From contig DASTOJ010000168.1 in assembly GCA_035762565.1 (NCBI GenBank), forward strand, positions 1-41,654: DNA of 41,654 nucleotides, in the 5' to 3' direction. The DNA comes from AR5 sp035762565 (GTDB lineage: Bacteria > Methylomirabilota > Methylomirabilia > Rokubacteriales > CSP1-6). How positions within the stretch are numbered: the first letter of the stretch is position 1; each line of letters opens with the position of its first letter. A program made the translations under genes and the position numbers. Under the pieces are notes generated by a model. The model was not told where the DNA came from. It made no database searches and worked only from the letters and a program-made list of their open reading frames with translations. This document shows positions 31,249-38,972 of the stretch, in pieces.

Positions 31249-31947
31249 TCACGCCTTCTCGGCGACCTTCTTGCCGTGGACCTGCGGCTGGGAAAACCAC
31301 CAGCCGGCCGCTGTCAGCAGCGCGAACAGCGGCACGCGCAGGGCCACGTGCACCGGCCACGGCGCGTGACCGAACCGCTCGACGACGAAGACGTCGTCGA
31401 GGATCATCTTGCCCGCGACCTCGCCCAGCACGCCGGCCGCCAGCCACACGATCCACGGGTACCGGTTCATCAGGCTGGACAGGATCGCGCTGAGCCAGAT
31501 GACGATCGGGATCGACAGCCCGATGCCGAACACGACCAGCTGCATGTCGCCGTGGGCGGCGCCGGCCACGCTCAAGACGTTGTCGAGGCTCATGATGACG
31601 TCGGCCACGATGATGATCCAGACGGCCTCGGCCAGCGAGGCGCCCTGGCGTACGCTGTGGCCGCCGCCCCCCTCGCCCTCCGACTGGCGCACGAGCTTCA
31701 GCGCGATCCAGACGAGCATCAGCGCCCCCGCCACCTGGAGCAGCGGGATGCCGAGGAGCCAGGTCACCACCGCGATGAACGCCAGCCGCAGGGCGACGGC
31801 GCCGAACGTCCCCCAGATGCGCCCCCAGAACTGCTGGCGGCGCGGCAGCGTGCGCACCGCGAGCGCGATGACGACCGCGTTGTCCCCGGCGAGGACGAGA
31901 TCGAGGAGGACGATCTTTCCGATCTGGGTCAGGTACCCGAGGTCCAT
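31249..31947 (-). CDS. TerC/YjbE-family integral membrane protein
   Basis: The protein has 232 aa and about seven hydrophobic segments. The two TerC metal-site motifs are LVLAGDNAVVIALAV near residue 20 and ADVIMSLDNVLSVAG in the second half. Members export Mn2+ or load metals onto secreted enzymes. It is the first gene of an operon with ubiD, which is notable because UbiD needs Mn2+ as well as prFMN. The transcript appears almost leaderless (TACAAT 8 nt before the ATG), so there is no room for the yybP-ykoY riboswitch that often precedes such genes. Confidence 0.87.
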   Translation of the reverse strand: MDLGYLTQIGKIVLLDLVLAGDNAVVIALAVRTLPRRQQFWGRIWGTFGAVALRLAFIAVVTWLLGIPLLQVAGALMLVWIALKLVRQSEGEGGGGHSVRQGASLAEAVWIIIVADVIMSLDNVLSVAGAAHGDMQLVVFGIGLSIPIVIWLSAILSSLMNRYPWIVWLAAGVLGEVAGKMILDDVFVVERFGHAPWPVHVALRVPLFALLTAAGWWFSQPQVHGKKVAEKA

Positions 31948-31955
31948 GGCTCGCT

Positions 31956-31961
31956 ATTGTA
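31956..31961 (-). promoter_or_regulatory. -10 hexamer (TACAAT) of the terC-ubiD operon
   Basis: The minus-strand TACAAT ends 8 nt before ATG 31947, just past the stop of the response-regulator gene. The -35 is not clear. Confidence 0.45.
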
Positions 31962-31984
31962 ACGGACGCGCGGGCGGTGAGCGA

Positions 31985-32407
31985 TCAGCGCGGCCGGGGC
32001 TGCGTGAGGCTCGCGTGCAGCGCGCGGCGCAGGCCCTCGATGTCCAGCGGCTTGCGCAGCACGCTGAAGCCCAGCCGCCGGCCCTCGCCGTCGAGATCCC
32101 GCATGGCGGCGGTGAACATGATGACCGCCACCGCGGGGTCACGGTTGCGGACCTCGGCGGCGACGTCCAGGCCGGAAACCGCGGCCATCGCCAGATCGGT
32201 CAGCACGACGTCGTAGGCGCCGGCGTCGAACAGGGCAAGACCCTCCCGCCCGCCGGGAACGGCGTCCGCCGCGTAGCCCCAGGCCTCCAGCAGGTCGCGA
32301 AGCAAGGTGCGTACGTGACGATCATCCTCGATGACGAGAATTCTCGGTCGCCGGCGGTCGGCGAACGGGGCAGAAGCCAGCGTGGAAGTGCGGTCGTAGG
32401 TGTCCAT
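31985..32407 (-). CDS. Single-domain response regulator
   Basis: The protein has 140 aa. It has a complete receiver domain after a ~20-residue polar N-terminus: the acidic pair in ILVIEDDRHV (D27, D28), phospho-acceptor D71 (VVLTDLAM), T99 (IMFTAAMR) and K109 (VLRKPLD). There is no output domain and no histidine kinase nearby. I chose ATG 32407 because a promoter-like TTGCGC-N17-TAACGT ends 10 nt before it. Extension to 32446 is possible but adds no conserved sequence. Confidence 0.85.
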   Translation of the reverse strand: MDTYDRTSTLASAPFADRRRPRILVIEDDRHVRTLLRDLLEAWGYAADAVPGGREGLALFDAGAYDVVLTDLAMAAVSGLDVAAEVRNRDPAVAVIMFTAAMRDLDGEGRRLGFSVLRKPLDIEGLRRALHASLTQPRPR

Positions 32408-32417
32408 CGAGTTGGAG

Positions 32418-32446
32418 ACGTTAGGGCTCCGCGCGCGCCGGCGCAA
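32418..32446 (-). promoter_or_regulatory. Promoter of the response regulator
   Basis: On the minus strand: TTGCGC (32441-32446), 17-bp spacer, TAACGT (32418-32423), then 10 nt to ATG 32407. No Shine-Dalgarno is present. Confidence 0.4.
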
Positions 32447-32648
32447 CCTCTATGACGACCGCGAAAGACGCGGGTGCCGTCGCGCTCGCCCGTGCCGTGC
32501 GGTGCCGTCATGCGGGTTCGCGCGTACCGGGTCGAGCGCGCGCAGGAAAGAGGCGAGTCCCGGCGGTGTCGCCGCCGTGGCGCCGCATCAGTCCGGTGGA
32601 ATTTCGTTTTGGGGATTGCGGTGGAAAAGTGGATAAGGCCGGTGCCGA

Positions 32649-32834
32649 TCAGGCCCGGGAATGCCGGTCGTCTTCCTCGCTCGACAGCCAGTCGATCTCC
32701 AGCGCGATGGCGTCGATCAACTCCACCAGACCATCGACCCACGGCCCATAGCCGGCCGCCAGCAACTCGTGACGGGCCCGCCACAGGTGGTCCCTGGCGT
32801 CGGTGAGGCCGACCAGTCTCGGTGGAGCGGCCAT
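32649..32834 (-). CDS. 61-aa protein of unknown function
   Basis: The protein has 61 aa (MAAPPRLVGLTDARDHLWRA at the start), predicted helical, with an acidic tail containing DWLSSEEDD. I recognise no family. It has its own TTGACA-N18-CACATA promoter ending 9 nt before ATG 32834, which supports a real, almost leaderless gene. The frame also extends upstream to 32891, but that would put the promoter inside it. It stands alone between a response regulator and an amidohydrolase gene. Confidence 0.5.
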   Translation of the reverse strand: MAAPPRLVGLTDARDHLWRARHELLAAGYGPWVDGLVELIDAIALEIDWLSSEEDDRHSRA

Positions 32835-32843
32835 GACGTCGCG

Positions 32844-32873
32844 TATGTGCACCGGGCTCGCGCGCCCTGTCAA
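32844..32873 (-). promoter_or_regulatory. Promoter of the 61-aa gene
   Basis: On the minus strand: TTGACA (32868-32873), 18-bp spacer, CACATA (32844-32849), then 9 nt to ATG 32834. Confidence 0.5.
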
Positions 32874-32964
32874 CGGAAATGTCATCCACATATCCCCAAC
32901 AATCCACAGGCAAGAAACGCTCTGGGATCACGCAGATACGCGGTCCTGACAGGCGCCCCGGGGG

Positions 32965-33975
32965 CTACGTGAGCTTGTAGAGCCTGCGCGCGTTGTCCGC
33001 GAGGATCTTGCGCTTCTGGGTGTCGTTCAGATCGCCGCGCTGGCGAATCTCGTCGATCGACCCCGGCCACGAATGGTCCCAGTGCGGAAAGTCCGAGGCG
33101 TACACGATCTGGTTCTCGCCGATCAGCTTCACCGCCTGCGGCAGCAGCCACTCGTCGGCCTCGCACGAGAAGTAAATCCGGCCCGAGCGGACGTACTCGC
33201 TGGGTTTCCTCTTGAGCGCGGGCGCCTCGGCCGCGCGCTTGGCGTACTCGTCGTCCATCCGCTCCATCCAGTACGGCGCCCAGCCGCAGCCGGCCTCCAG
33301 GAACGCGATACGGGCGTCCGGGAACCGCTCGGGGATGCCCTCGAGGACGATCGAGGTGATCTGGCGCATCTGGCCGAAGGCGTGGGAGCAGGTGTGGGCC
33401 TGGATGAAGGCGGGGAAGAGATCGACGCCCGCGCCGCCCAGGTGGGAGCCGGAGGCGTGGATGCCGAGCATGCAGTCCAGCCGCTGGGCCTCCTCGTACA
33501 CGCCGGCGTAGCGCGAGTCGCCCAGCAGGTGGGTGCCGTCGGCCGGCAGCATGGCGCCCGAATGGCCCAGCTCCCGCACGGCCCGCCGCAGCTCGGGGCC
33601 GCAGGCCTCGGGGTCCTGGACCGGCATCAGGGCCACGGCCTTGAGGCGCGGGCTCTTCTTGATGAACTCCTCGTGCATGAGCGTGTTGTAGGCGCGGCAG
33701 AGGGCGACCGCCCACTTGCGGTCCTTGATGAAGCTCATGAAGAGCCCGAGCGTCGGGTAGAGGACGACCGACTCCATGCTGCCCTTGTCCAGCGCCCGCA
33801 GCCACGCCTCGGCGTCGCCGGCCGCGTCGCCGAGCGTACCGAGCAGCCGGCGGTCCCAGCCGTCCCAGGCGTAGAACATCGAGACGTTCGGGCGGCGGCG
33901 GTAGGGCTCGTCCAGGTAGCGCGCCACCTGCTCCTGGCTCTCGGTGACGTGGCCGTCGGCGTCGATCACGGTCAT
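32965..33975 (-). CDS. Amidohydrolase 2 family protein
   Basis: The protein has 336 aa. Metal-dependent TIM-barrel landmarks: DADGHV at the N-terminus, MLGIHASGSHLGG in the middle, FLEAGCGWAPYWMERMDDEY, and the C-terminal Asp in YASDFPHWD, which is typical of this ACMSD/DUF-type subfamily. It is the last gene of a four-gene operon. The start overlaps the upstream dehydrogenase stop by 4 bp (ATGA). The substrate is unknown, and either decarboxylase or hydrolase activity is possible. Confidence 0.85.
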   Translation of the reverse strand: MTVIDADGHVTESQEQVARYLDEPYRRRPNVSMFYAWDGWDRRLLGTLGDAAGDAEAWLRALDKGSMESVVLYPTLGLFMSFIKDRKWAVALCRAYNTLMHEEFIKKSPRLKAVALMPVQDPEACGPELRRAVRELGHSGAMLPADGTHLLGDSRYAGVYEEAQRLDCMLGIHASGSHLGGAGVDLFPAFIQAHTCSHAFGQMRQITSIVLEGIPERFPDARIAFLEAGCGWAPYWMERMDDEYAKRAAEAPALKRKPSEYVRSGRIYFSCEADEWLLPQAVKLIGENQIVYASDFPHWDHSWPGSIDEIRQRGDLNDTQKRKILADNARRLYKLT

Positions 33976-34994
33976 GGCTTCAGCCTCCAGCGCGGGATGG
34001 CTTCGGGGTTGAGGACGTGGGCGGGCGGCTCGCCGCGCCCGACTGCGAGAATCTGCCCGAGGGCCAGGCGGAGGTTGGCCTGCCGTCCGGCCTCGCTATG
34101 CCCGATGTTGTGCGGCGTGAGGATCAGCCGCTCGGGGTCGGCGGTGCGGTAGGGATGCTGCGCGGGGAGCGGCTCGACCGCGAAGGCGTCCACCGCCGCG
34201 CCGGCGATCCAACGCTCGTCCACCGCGCGGGCCAGCGCCTGCTCGTCGACCAGCTCGCCGCGGGCGGTGTTGAGCAGCAGCGCGCCCGGCTTCATCCGTC
34301 GCAGCGCCTTCTCGTCGATGAGGTGGCGCGTCTCGCCGGTGAGCACTGCATGGAGCGTGACGACGTCCGCCTCCGCCAGCAGCGCGGGCAGAGCCACCAG
34401 CGTGACGCCGAGCGCGGCGGCCGTGGCCGGCGCGACGTAGGGGTCGGCGGCCATCAGCCGCACGTCCCACGGCGCCAGTCGGCGCGCGACGTGGGTGCCG
34501 ATGCGGCCGAGGCCCACGATGCCGACCGTCTTGCCGAACAGGAAGTCGCCGCGGTCCTCCCGCCGGGCCCACTCGCCTCGCCGGAGCCGGGCCTCGCCGC
34601 GCTTCACGCGCTTGAGCAGCATGAGGATCAGCCCGATCGTGGCCTCGGCGACGGCGATGAAGTTCTCCGGCGTCGGGCTGTTGGCCACCAGCACGCCCAG
34701 CCGCGTGGCCGCCGGCACGTCGATCTTGTCCACGCCGATGAAGGGCACGATGACCAGCCCCAGGTGCTCGGCGTGCTCCATGACGGCCGGAGTCACGCGC
34801 TCGAGGTGGGAGGCCAGCACCACGTCGGCCACCCGGCACTGCTCGATCAGCTCGGCCTCCGAGTAGGCCGTGCGCCCGGGCGCGTCGAGCGGGCGGCCGA
34901 TCACCACCTCGTGGCCGGCCGCCCGCAACGGGGCCAGCTCCTCCGGGCCCCCGCTGGGCCCGGTGGCGATGATCGTCAGTCGCCGGGCCGTCAC
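33972..34994 (-). CDS. D-2-hydroxyacid dehydrogenase (NAD-dependent)
   Basis: The protein has 340 aa. The NAD-binding fold is GKTVGIVGLGRIGTHVARRL (GxGxxG at 161-166). The catalytic triad of the family is complete: R245 (NTARGELV), E274 (FAVEPLP) and H295 (LTPHNIGHS). Such enzymes interconvert 2-oxoacids and D-2-hydroxyacids. GTG 34994 overlaps the stop of the ThDP gene by 4 bp, so the reaction is likely linked to that enzyme's 2-oxoacid substrate. Confidence 0.92.
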   Translation of the reverse strand: MTARRLTIIATGPSGGPEELAPLRAAGHEVVIGRPLDAPGRTAYSEAELIEQCRVADVVLASHLERVTPAVMEHAEHLGLVIVPFIGVDKIDVPAATRLGVLVANSPTPENFIAVAEATIGLILMLLKRVKRGEARLRRGEWARREDRGDFLFGKTVGIVGLGRIGTHVARRLAPWDVRLMAADPYVAPATAAALGVTLVALPALLAEADVVTLHAVLTGETRHLIDEKALRRMKPGALLLNTARGELVDEQALARAVDERWIAGAAVDAFAVEPLPAQHPYRTADPERLILTPHNIGHSEAGRQANLRLALGQILAVGRGEPPAHVLNPEAIPRWRLKP

Positions 34995-36703
34995 GGCTTC
35001 TTGCAGATCACGTTGAGCAGCGCCGGGCGCTTGTCCTCGCGGACGACGCCGAGCGCCTGGCGCACGATCTCCGGCAGCGCGGCCGCGTCCGAGACCCGCT
35101 CGGCCCAGTGGCCGGAGGCGCGGGCGATCAGCTCGTAGTCGGGCGCAGGATCCAGCTCGCTCAGCGGCATCGTGCCCGTGCGCACGGCCCAGCCCTGGGG
35201 CGCGTGCGAGGTGACCGACCGCTTGACGGCGTTCCACGCGCGATTGTTGAAGATGACGTTGAGCACCGGCAGGCCGTGGGCGCTCGCGGTCCAGTGGGCG
35301 GCGGTCGGGGTGCCGAAGATGTACGCGCCGTCGCCGACGCAGCATACGACGGTCTTGTCCGGCGCCGCCAGCTTGGCGCCCAGCGCCGCTCCCAGGCCCC
35401 AGCCGAGGCCCGAGGCCGGCGACTGGCTGAAGTAGCTGCCCGGCTTGCGCAGCCGGGTCTGCGTGGTGTCGAGGTCGTACTCGTTGACGACGATGGTGTC
35501 GTCGTCGATCGCGTCGCCGATGCAGCGCGACAGCCACGCCATGTCGATGGGCCCGTCGTTCTTCGCGGCGGCGGCCTTCGCCGCCCACGCGTCGACGAGC
35601 CGCCGGTGCTCGGCCTCCCACCGCCGGCGCCTCGACTCCACGGTGGCCGCGTCGACGCCCCGCCGCCGCACGGCCGCCGCCAGCGCGGCCAGCGTCAGCC
35701 GTGGGGCGCCGGCCAGGCCGAGGTCGACCGCGAAGCCGCGGATCGGGTAGCGGGAGAACAGCGGATCGTGGCCGACCTGGATCACGGTGGTCTCGGGTCC
35801 CGGCGCGCGCAGCACGGGGAACCAGGGCGCGTCGGCCTCGACGACCACGATCGGATCGGCCTCGGCCAGCTGGGGAGTCGGATCTCCGCCGCAGTAGAGC
35901 AGGTGGTCCTGGGGGAAGTTGAGATGCGTGGCCGCCTGCTCGAAGATCGGCATGCCGAGCGCCTCGGCCAGGGCGACCAGCGGCGCCACCGAGCCGGGGT
36001 CCCGGCCCGACGCCTTCACGATCGCGATCGGGTTGCGGCCGGTCGCCAGGATCTCGGCCGCCCGCTCCACGGCGGCCGGGTCGGCGACCGTGGCCGCCGG
36101 GGGCCCCACGCGCGGCGGATCGAAGTACTCAAGGCTGTCCAGCCGCTCCGAGAGCGTCTCGCGAGGCAGCGTGAGGTACACCGGCCCCTGGGGCTCGGCG
36201 CGGGCGATGGCCAGGGCCCGGTCGACCACGGTCTCGAGCTGGGAGCCCAGGCGCAGCTCGTAGTCCCACTTGACGAACTCGCGCACCATCGCGCCCTGGT
36301 CGAACGACTCCTGCGCCCAGTGGATGTGACGGTTGCGGGCGCCCGGCAGCCGGTCCTCGGTCAGCGGCGTGCGCCCGGCGGTGACGAGGATCGGCGCGAA
36401 GGCGCGGGCGGCGTTGATGATGCCGCCGAGCGCGTTGGCGGTGCCCACGATCACGTGGACCATCACCACTTGCGGCCGGCCGGTCACCATCGCGTAGCCG
36501 TGGGCCATGCCGACCGCGGTGATCTCGTGCGGCACGGTGAGCGGCCGCGGCAGCACCTGGCCCTGGGCCGCTCGCCTGGCGTAGGCCTCGATGATCGGCG
36601 CGAAGTCGGTGCCGGCATTCCCGAAGAAGTACTCCACGCCCCGCGAGGCCAGCAGCTCCAGGTACGCCTCGGCCGCGCTCTCCACCGTGACTTTCTTCAG
36701 CAT
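34991..36703 (-). CDS. ThDP-dependent enzyme, acetolactate synthase/benzoylformate decarboxylase type
   Basis: The protein has 570 aa with the three-domain layout of the family. The ThDP-activating Glu is E60 (LTVPHEITAVGMAHGYAM). The C-terminal ThDP/Mg motif begins GDGAY at 457 and ends NN at 486-487. The second-domain block HLNFPQDHLLYCGG replaces the acetolactate synthase FAD-binding region only partly, so a specific 2-oxoacid decarboxylase or lyase is more likely than biosynthetic acetolactate synthase. AGGAG 9 nt upstream supports ATG 36703. It is the second gene of the operon. Confidence 0.88.
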   Translation of the reverse strand: MLKKVTVESAAEAYLELLASRGVEYFFGNAGTDFAPIIEAYARRAAQGQVLPRPLTVPHEITAVGMAHGYAMVTGRPQVVMVHVIVGTANALGGIINAARAFAPILVTAGRTPLTEDRLPGARNRHIHWAQESFDQGAMVREFVKWDYELRLGSQLETVVDRALAIARAEPQGPVYLTLPRETLSERLDSLEYFDPPRVGPPAATVADPAAVERAAEILATGRNPIAIVKASGRDPGSVAPLVALAEALGMPIFEQAATHLNFPQDHLLYCGGDPTPQLAEADPIVVVEADAPWFPVLRAPGPETTVIQVGHDPLFSRYPIRGFAVDLGLAGAPRLTLAALAAAVRRRGVDAATVESRRRRWEAEHRRLVDAWAAKAAAAKNDGPIDMAWLSRCIGDAIDDDTIVVNEYDLDTTQTRLRKPGSYFSQSPASGLGWGLGAALGAKLAAPDKTVVCCVGDGAYIFGTPTAAHWTASAHGLPVLNVIFNNRAWNAVKRSVTSHAPQGWAVRTGTMPLSELDPAPDYELIARASGHWAERVSDAAALPEIVRQALGVVREDKRPALLNVICKKP

Positions 36704-36715
36704 GACGTCGAGCTC

Positions 36716-37729
36716 CTACGTGAGGTGCAGCCTCAGCATTCGCCGCGCGTTGCCCTCGTAGATCTTCGTCTTGTCCGCGCCGCTGGCGCGCAGGCGCTCC
36801 ATGGCGCCGATCGTGTCGCGGATGAACCCCGGGCCCTTCTCGGGGTCGAACGGCATGTCGGTCCCGAAGAGGATGTGGTCGGCACCGAAGAACTCCAGGC
36901 CGCTTTCCATCGCGTGCCAGGCGCCGAACAGGGCGGTGTCGCCGTAGAACATCCGGAAGTAGTCGAGGGGGCGCCGCTTCAGCCGCCCGAGCGCGGCGCC
37001 GTCCTCGGGGTCGTCGGTGCGGCTGCCGAGCTGGTCGAGGCCGCCGCCGACGCGCCCCGCGCAGAACGGGATCATCGCCCCCATGTGATGGGTGATGACC
37101 TTGAGGTCGGGGTGGCGGTCGAACAGTCCCGAGAAAACCAGCCGGGCCATCGCGGCGGTCGTCTCGTAGGGCCAGCCGAACGCCCACCAGATGTCGAACT
37201 TCGAGCGCGACTCGCCCGCATAGTCGGCGACCGACGCGGGCCGGGCCGGGTGCATCCAGATGGGCAGGTCGCGCTCGGCCATGCGCGCGAAAATCGGCCG
37301 GTACTCCGGCAGGTCGAGGGGGCGGCCGCCGACGTTCGTGTAGATCTGCACGCCGGTGGCGCCGAGCTGGTCGAGGGCGCGGTCGATCTCGGCCACCGCC
37401 GCGTCGGGGTTGTTCATCGGCAGCGACGCCACGAAGGCGGGGAAGCGATCGGGGTGTCGAGCCACGATCTCGGCCATCCCGTCGTTGGCCAGCCGGGCCA
37501 GCTCGGGCGAGCCGTCCGGCCCCGCCACCGTCTCGATCGGCGGGTTGGCGAGCGTCAGCACCTGCACGTAGCCCTCGTAGCGGTCCATGATCCGCAGGCG
37601 CAGCTCGACGTCGACGAGCACGGGAATGCCGGCCATGCGCTTGTGCATCGCCATCCCCCGCGGCTGCACCTGGACCGCGCGCGCGAAGTAGCGCCGCGGC
37701 AGGCAGTGGGGGAAGACGTCGATCTTCAC
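36716..37729 (-). CDS. Amidohydrolase 2 family protein (ACMSD-like)
   Basis: The protein has 337 aa. N-terminal metal motif MKIDVFPHCLP (D-x-F-x-H), LPIWMHPARP, KVITHHMGAMIPFCAGRV, and the C-terminal FGTDMPFDPEKG carry the metal and catalytic residues. I chose GTG 37729 because DxFxH begins directly after it and a TACACT -10 ends 6 nt upstream. GTG 37744 is an alternative. It is the first gene of the operon leading to the ThDP enzyme, the hydroxyacid dehydrogenase and a second amidohydrolase. Only 46 bp separate its start from the divergent gene. Confidence 0.87.
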   Translation of the reverse strand: MKIDVFPHCLPRRYFARAVQVQPRGMAMHKRMAGIPVLVDVELRLRIMDRYEGYVQVLTLANPPIETVAGPDGSPELARLANDGMAEIVARHPDRFPAFVASLPMNNPDAAVAEIDRALDQLGATGVQIYTNVGGRPLDLPEYRPIFARMAERDLPIWMHPARPASVADYAGESRSKFDIWWAFGWPYETTAAMARLVFSGLFDRHPDLKVITHHMGAMIPFCAGRVGGGLDQLGSRTDDPEDGAALGRLKRRPLDYFRMFYGDTALFGAWHAMESGLEFFGADHILFGTDMPFDPEKGPGFIRDTIGAMERLRASGADKTKIYEGNARRMLRLHLT

Positions 37730-37735
37730 GCGCGG

Positions 37736-37768
37736 AGTGTACACGCCTCCCGGCGCCTGGGGTAGAGT
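37736..37768. promoter_or_regulatory. Overlapping divergent promoters, 46 bp between start codons
   Basis: Minus strand: TACACT (37736-37741) ends 6 nt before GTG 37729. Plus strand: TAGAGT (37763-37768) ends 7 nt before ATG 37776. The -35 region of each promoter would overlap the other's -10, so the two genes probably compete or share a regulator. Both transcripts would be leaderless. Confidence 0.5.
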
Positions 37769-37775
37769 AGGGCGG

Positions 37776-38513
37776 ATGACGGGCGGGCGCGTCCGCGGCG
37801 GCTTCAACCAGTACGGGTTCACGGTCGGCATCCTCATGCTCGACACCCGGTTCCCGCGCATCCCGGGTGACATGGGCAACGCGGCGACCTTTCCATTCCC
37901 GGTGCGCTATCACCGCGTGGCCGGCGCCAGTCCCGACCTCGTCGTGCGCCGCGGCGCCGCCGGGCTGCTCCCGGACTTCGTGGAGGGGGCCCGGGCGCTG
38001 GAGCGCGAGGGCGTGGGGGCGATCACCACCAACTGCGGCTTCCTGGTGAAGTACCAGCGTGAGATGGCGGCCGCGGTGAGCGTGCCGATGTTCACCTCCA
38101 GCCTGCTGCTGGTGCCGCTGGTCCACCGCATGCTGCGCCCCGGCCGCCGCGTGGGGCTCATGACCGTGAACGCGGCCTCGCTCGCCCCCGAGCACCTGGC
38201 CGGCGCCGGCATCGCGCCCGACCTGCCGCTGGCGGTGGCGGGCATGGAGGGCGAGAAGGAGTTCACGCGCGTGCTGCTCGGCGACGAGCTGGAGCTGGAC
38301 GTCGACCTCGCCCGCGAGGAGCACGTGCGGGTGGCGCGCCGGCTGGTGGCCGAGCACCCCGACGTCGGCGCCATCGTGCTGGAGTGCACCAACATGCCGC
38401 CCTACACGGCCGACATCCAGCGGGAGACGGGCCGGCCGGTCTTCGACATCATCACGCTCGTGCGCATGGCCCACGACGCGCTCGCCGCGGCGCGCCCGCC
38501 CCGGCCGGCCTGA
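37776..38513 (+). CDS. Aspartate/glutamate racemase superfamily protein (arylmalonate decarboxylase/maleate isomerase-like)
   Basis: The protein has 245 aa. The superfamily works through one or two active-site Cys residues. Here they are C87 (AITTNCGFLVKYQ) and C204 (VLECTNMPPY), in the expected halves of the pseudo-symmetric fold. MLDTRFPRIPGDMGNAATFP near the start is typical of the Asp/Glu/hydantoin racemase set. Whether it racemises, isomerises or decarboxylates cannot be told. It is divergent from an operon of carboxylic-acid enzymes and possibly co-regulated with it. The ATG is set by the adjacent -10. Confidence 0.85.
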   Translation: MTGGRVRGGFNQYGFTVGILMLDTRFPRIPGDMGNAATFPFPVRYHRVAGASPDLVVRRGAAGLLPDFVEGARALEREGVGAITTNCGFLVKYQREMAAAVSVPMFTSSLLLVPLVHRMLRPGRRVGLMTVNAASLAPEHLAGAGIAPDLPLAVAGMEGEKEFTRVLLGDELELDVDLAREEHVRVARRLVAEHPDVGAIVLECTNMPPYTADIQRETGRPVFDIITLVRMAHDALAAARPPRPA

Positions 38514-38532
38514 TCGGCCGGTTGGCCGGGCG

Positions 38533-38958
38533 TCACGAGGAGGGCGGGAGCCGGTCTCGCGCCTCGCCTCGCCGGCCCAGCCGCCGGATCAGCTCGCGGT
38601 CGGCCGGCGGGAAGTCGTGGGCGGCGAGATCATGAGGCTCGACCCACGCCATCGCCTGACCTTCGAGCGGCACGATTTCACCGGACTCCACCCGGCAGTC
38701 GAAGAAGTGCAGCACCACCGTGCGGTCCGGGTACTCCCAGCGCACCGTCTCCACCGGCTCGCCCACGGCGAAGGTGGCCGCCAGCTCCTCGCTGAGCTCG
38801 CGGCGCAGGCACTCCGCCGGCGTCTCGGAGGCCTCGACCTTGCCGCCGGGGAACTCCCACAGTCCCGCCAGGTGCGACCCCCGCCGCCGCTGCGTGATCA
38901 GGTAGCGGCCAGTAGCGTCCCGGACGAGACCGGCGGCGACCTCGATGACCAGCGGCAC
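38533..38958 (-). CDS. mutT: MutT-type Nudix hydrolase (8-oxo-dGTP pyrophosphatase)
   Basis: The protein has 141 aa. The Nudix box G-x5-E-x7-REL-x-EE is intact at about 39-60 (GKVEASETPAECLRRELSEE). The surrounding ITQRRRGSHLAGLWEFPGG and WVEPHDLAAHDFPPADRELI are typical of MutT, which hydrolyses oxidised nucleotides. GTG 38958 follows the mutY stop by 14 bp, forming a mutY-mutT operon for oxidised-guanine repair. Confidence 0.9.
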   Translation of the reverse strand: MPLVIEVAAGLVRDATGRYLITQRRRGSHLAGLWEFPGGKVEASETPAECLRRELSEELAATFAVGEPVETVRWEYPDRTVVLHFFDCRVESGEIVPLEGQAMAWVEPHDLAAHDFPPADRELIRRLGRRGEARDRLPPSS

Positions 38959-38972
38959 CGCGCGGTCCCCGC

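Noticed and set aside
31948..31985. A yybP-ykoY manganese riboswitch ahead of terC
   Set aside because: Only ~38 nt separate terC from the upstream gene and a -10 lies 8 nt from the start codon. There is no space for the aptamer.
32600..32910. Chromosome replication origin
   Set aside because: Only weak DnaA-box matches are present, with no dnaA, dnaN, gyrB, parAB or clear AT-rich unwinding region.
35108..37765. An 885-codon plus-strand open frame
   Set aside because: It is antisense to the ThDP enzyme and amidohydrolase genes, both of which have complete catalytic motifs. The composition is that of an antisense shadow.
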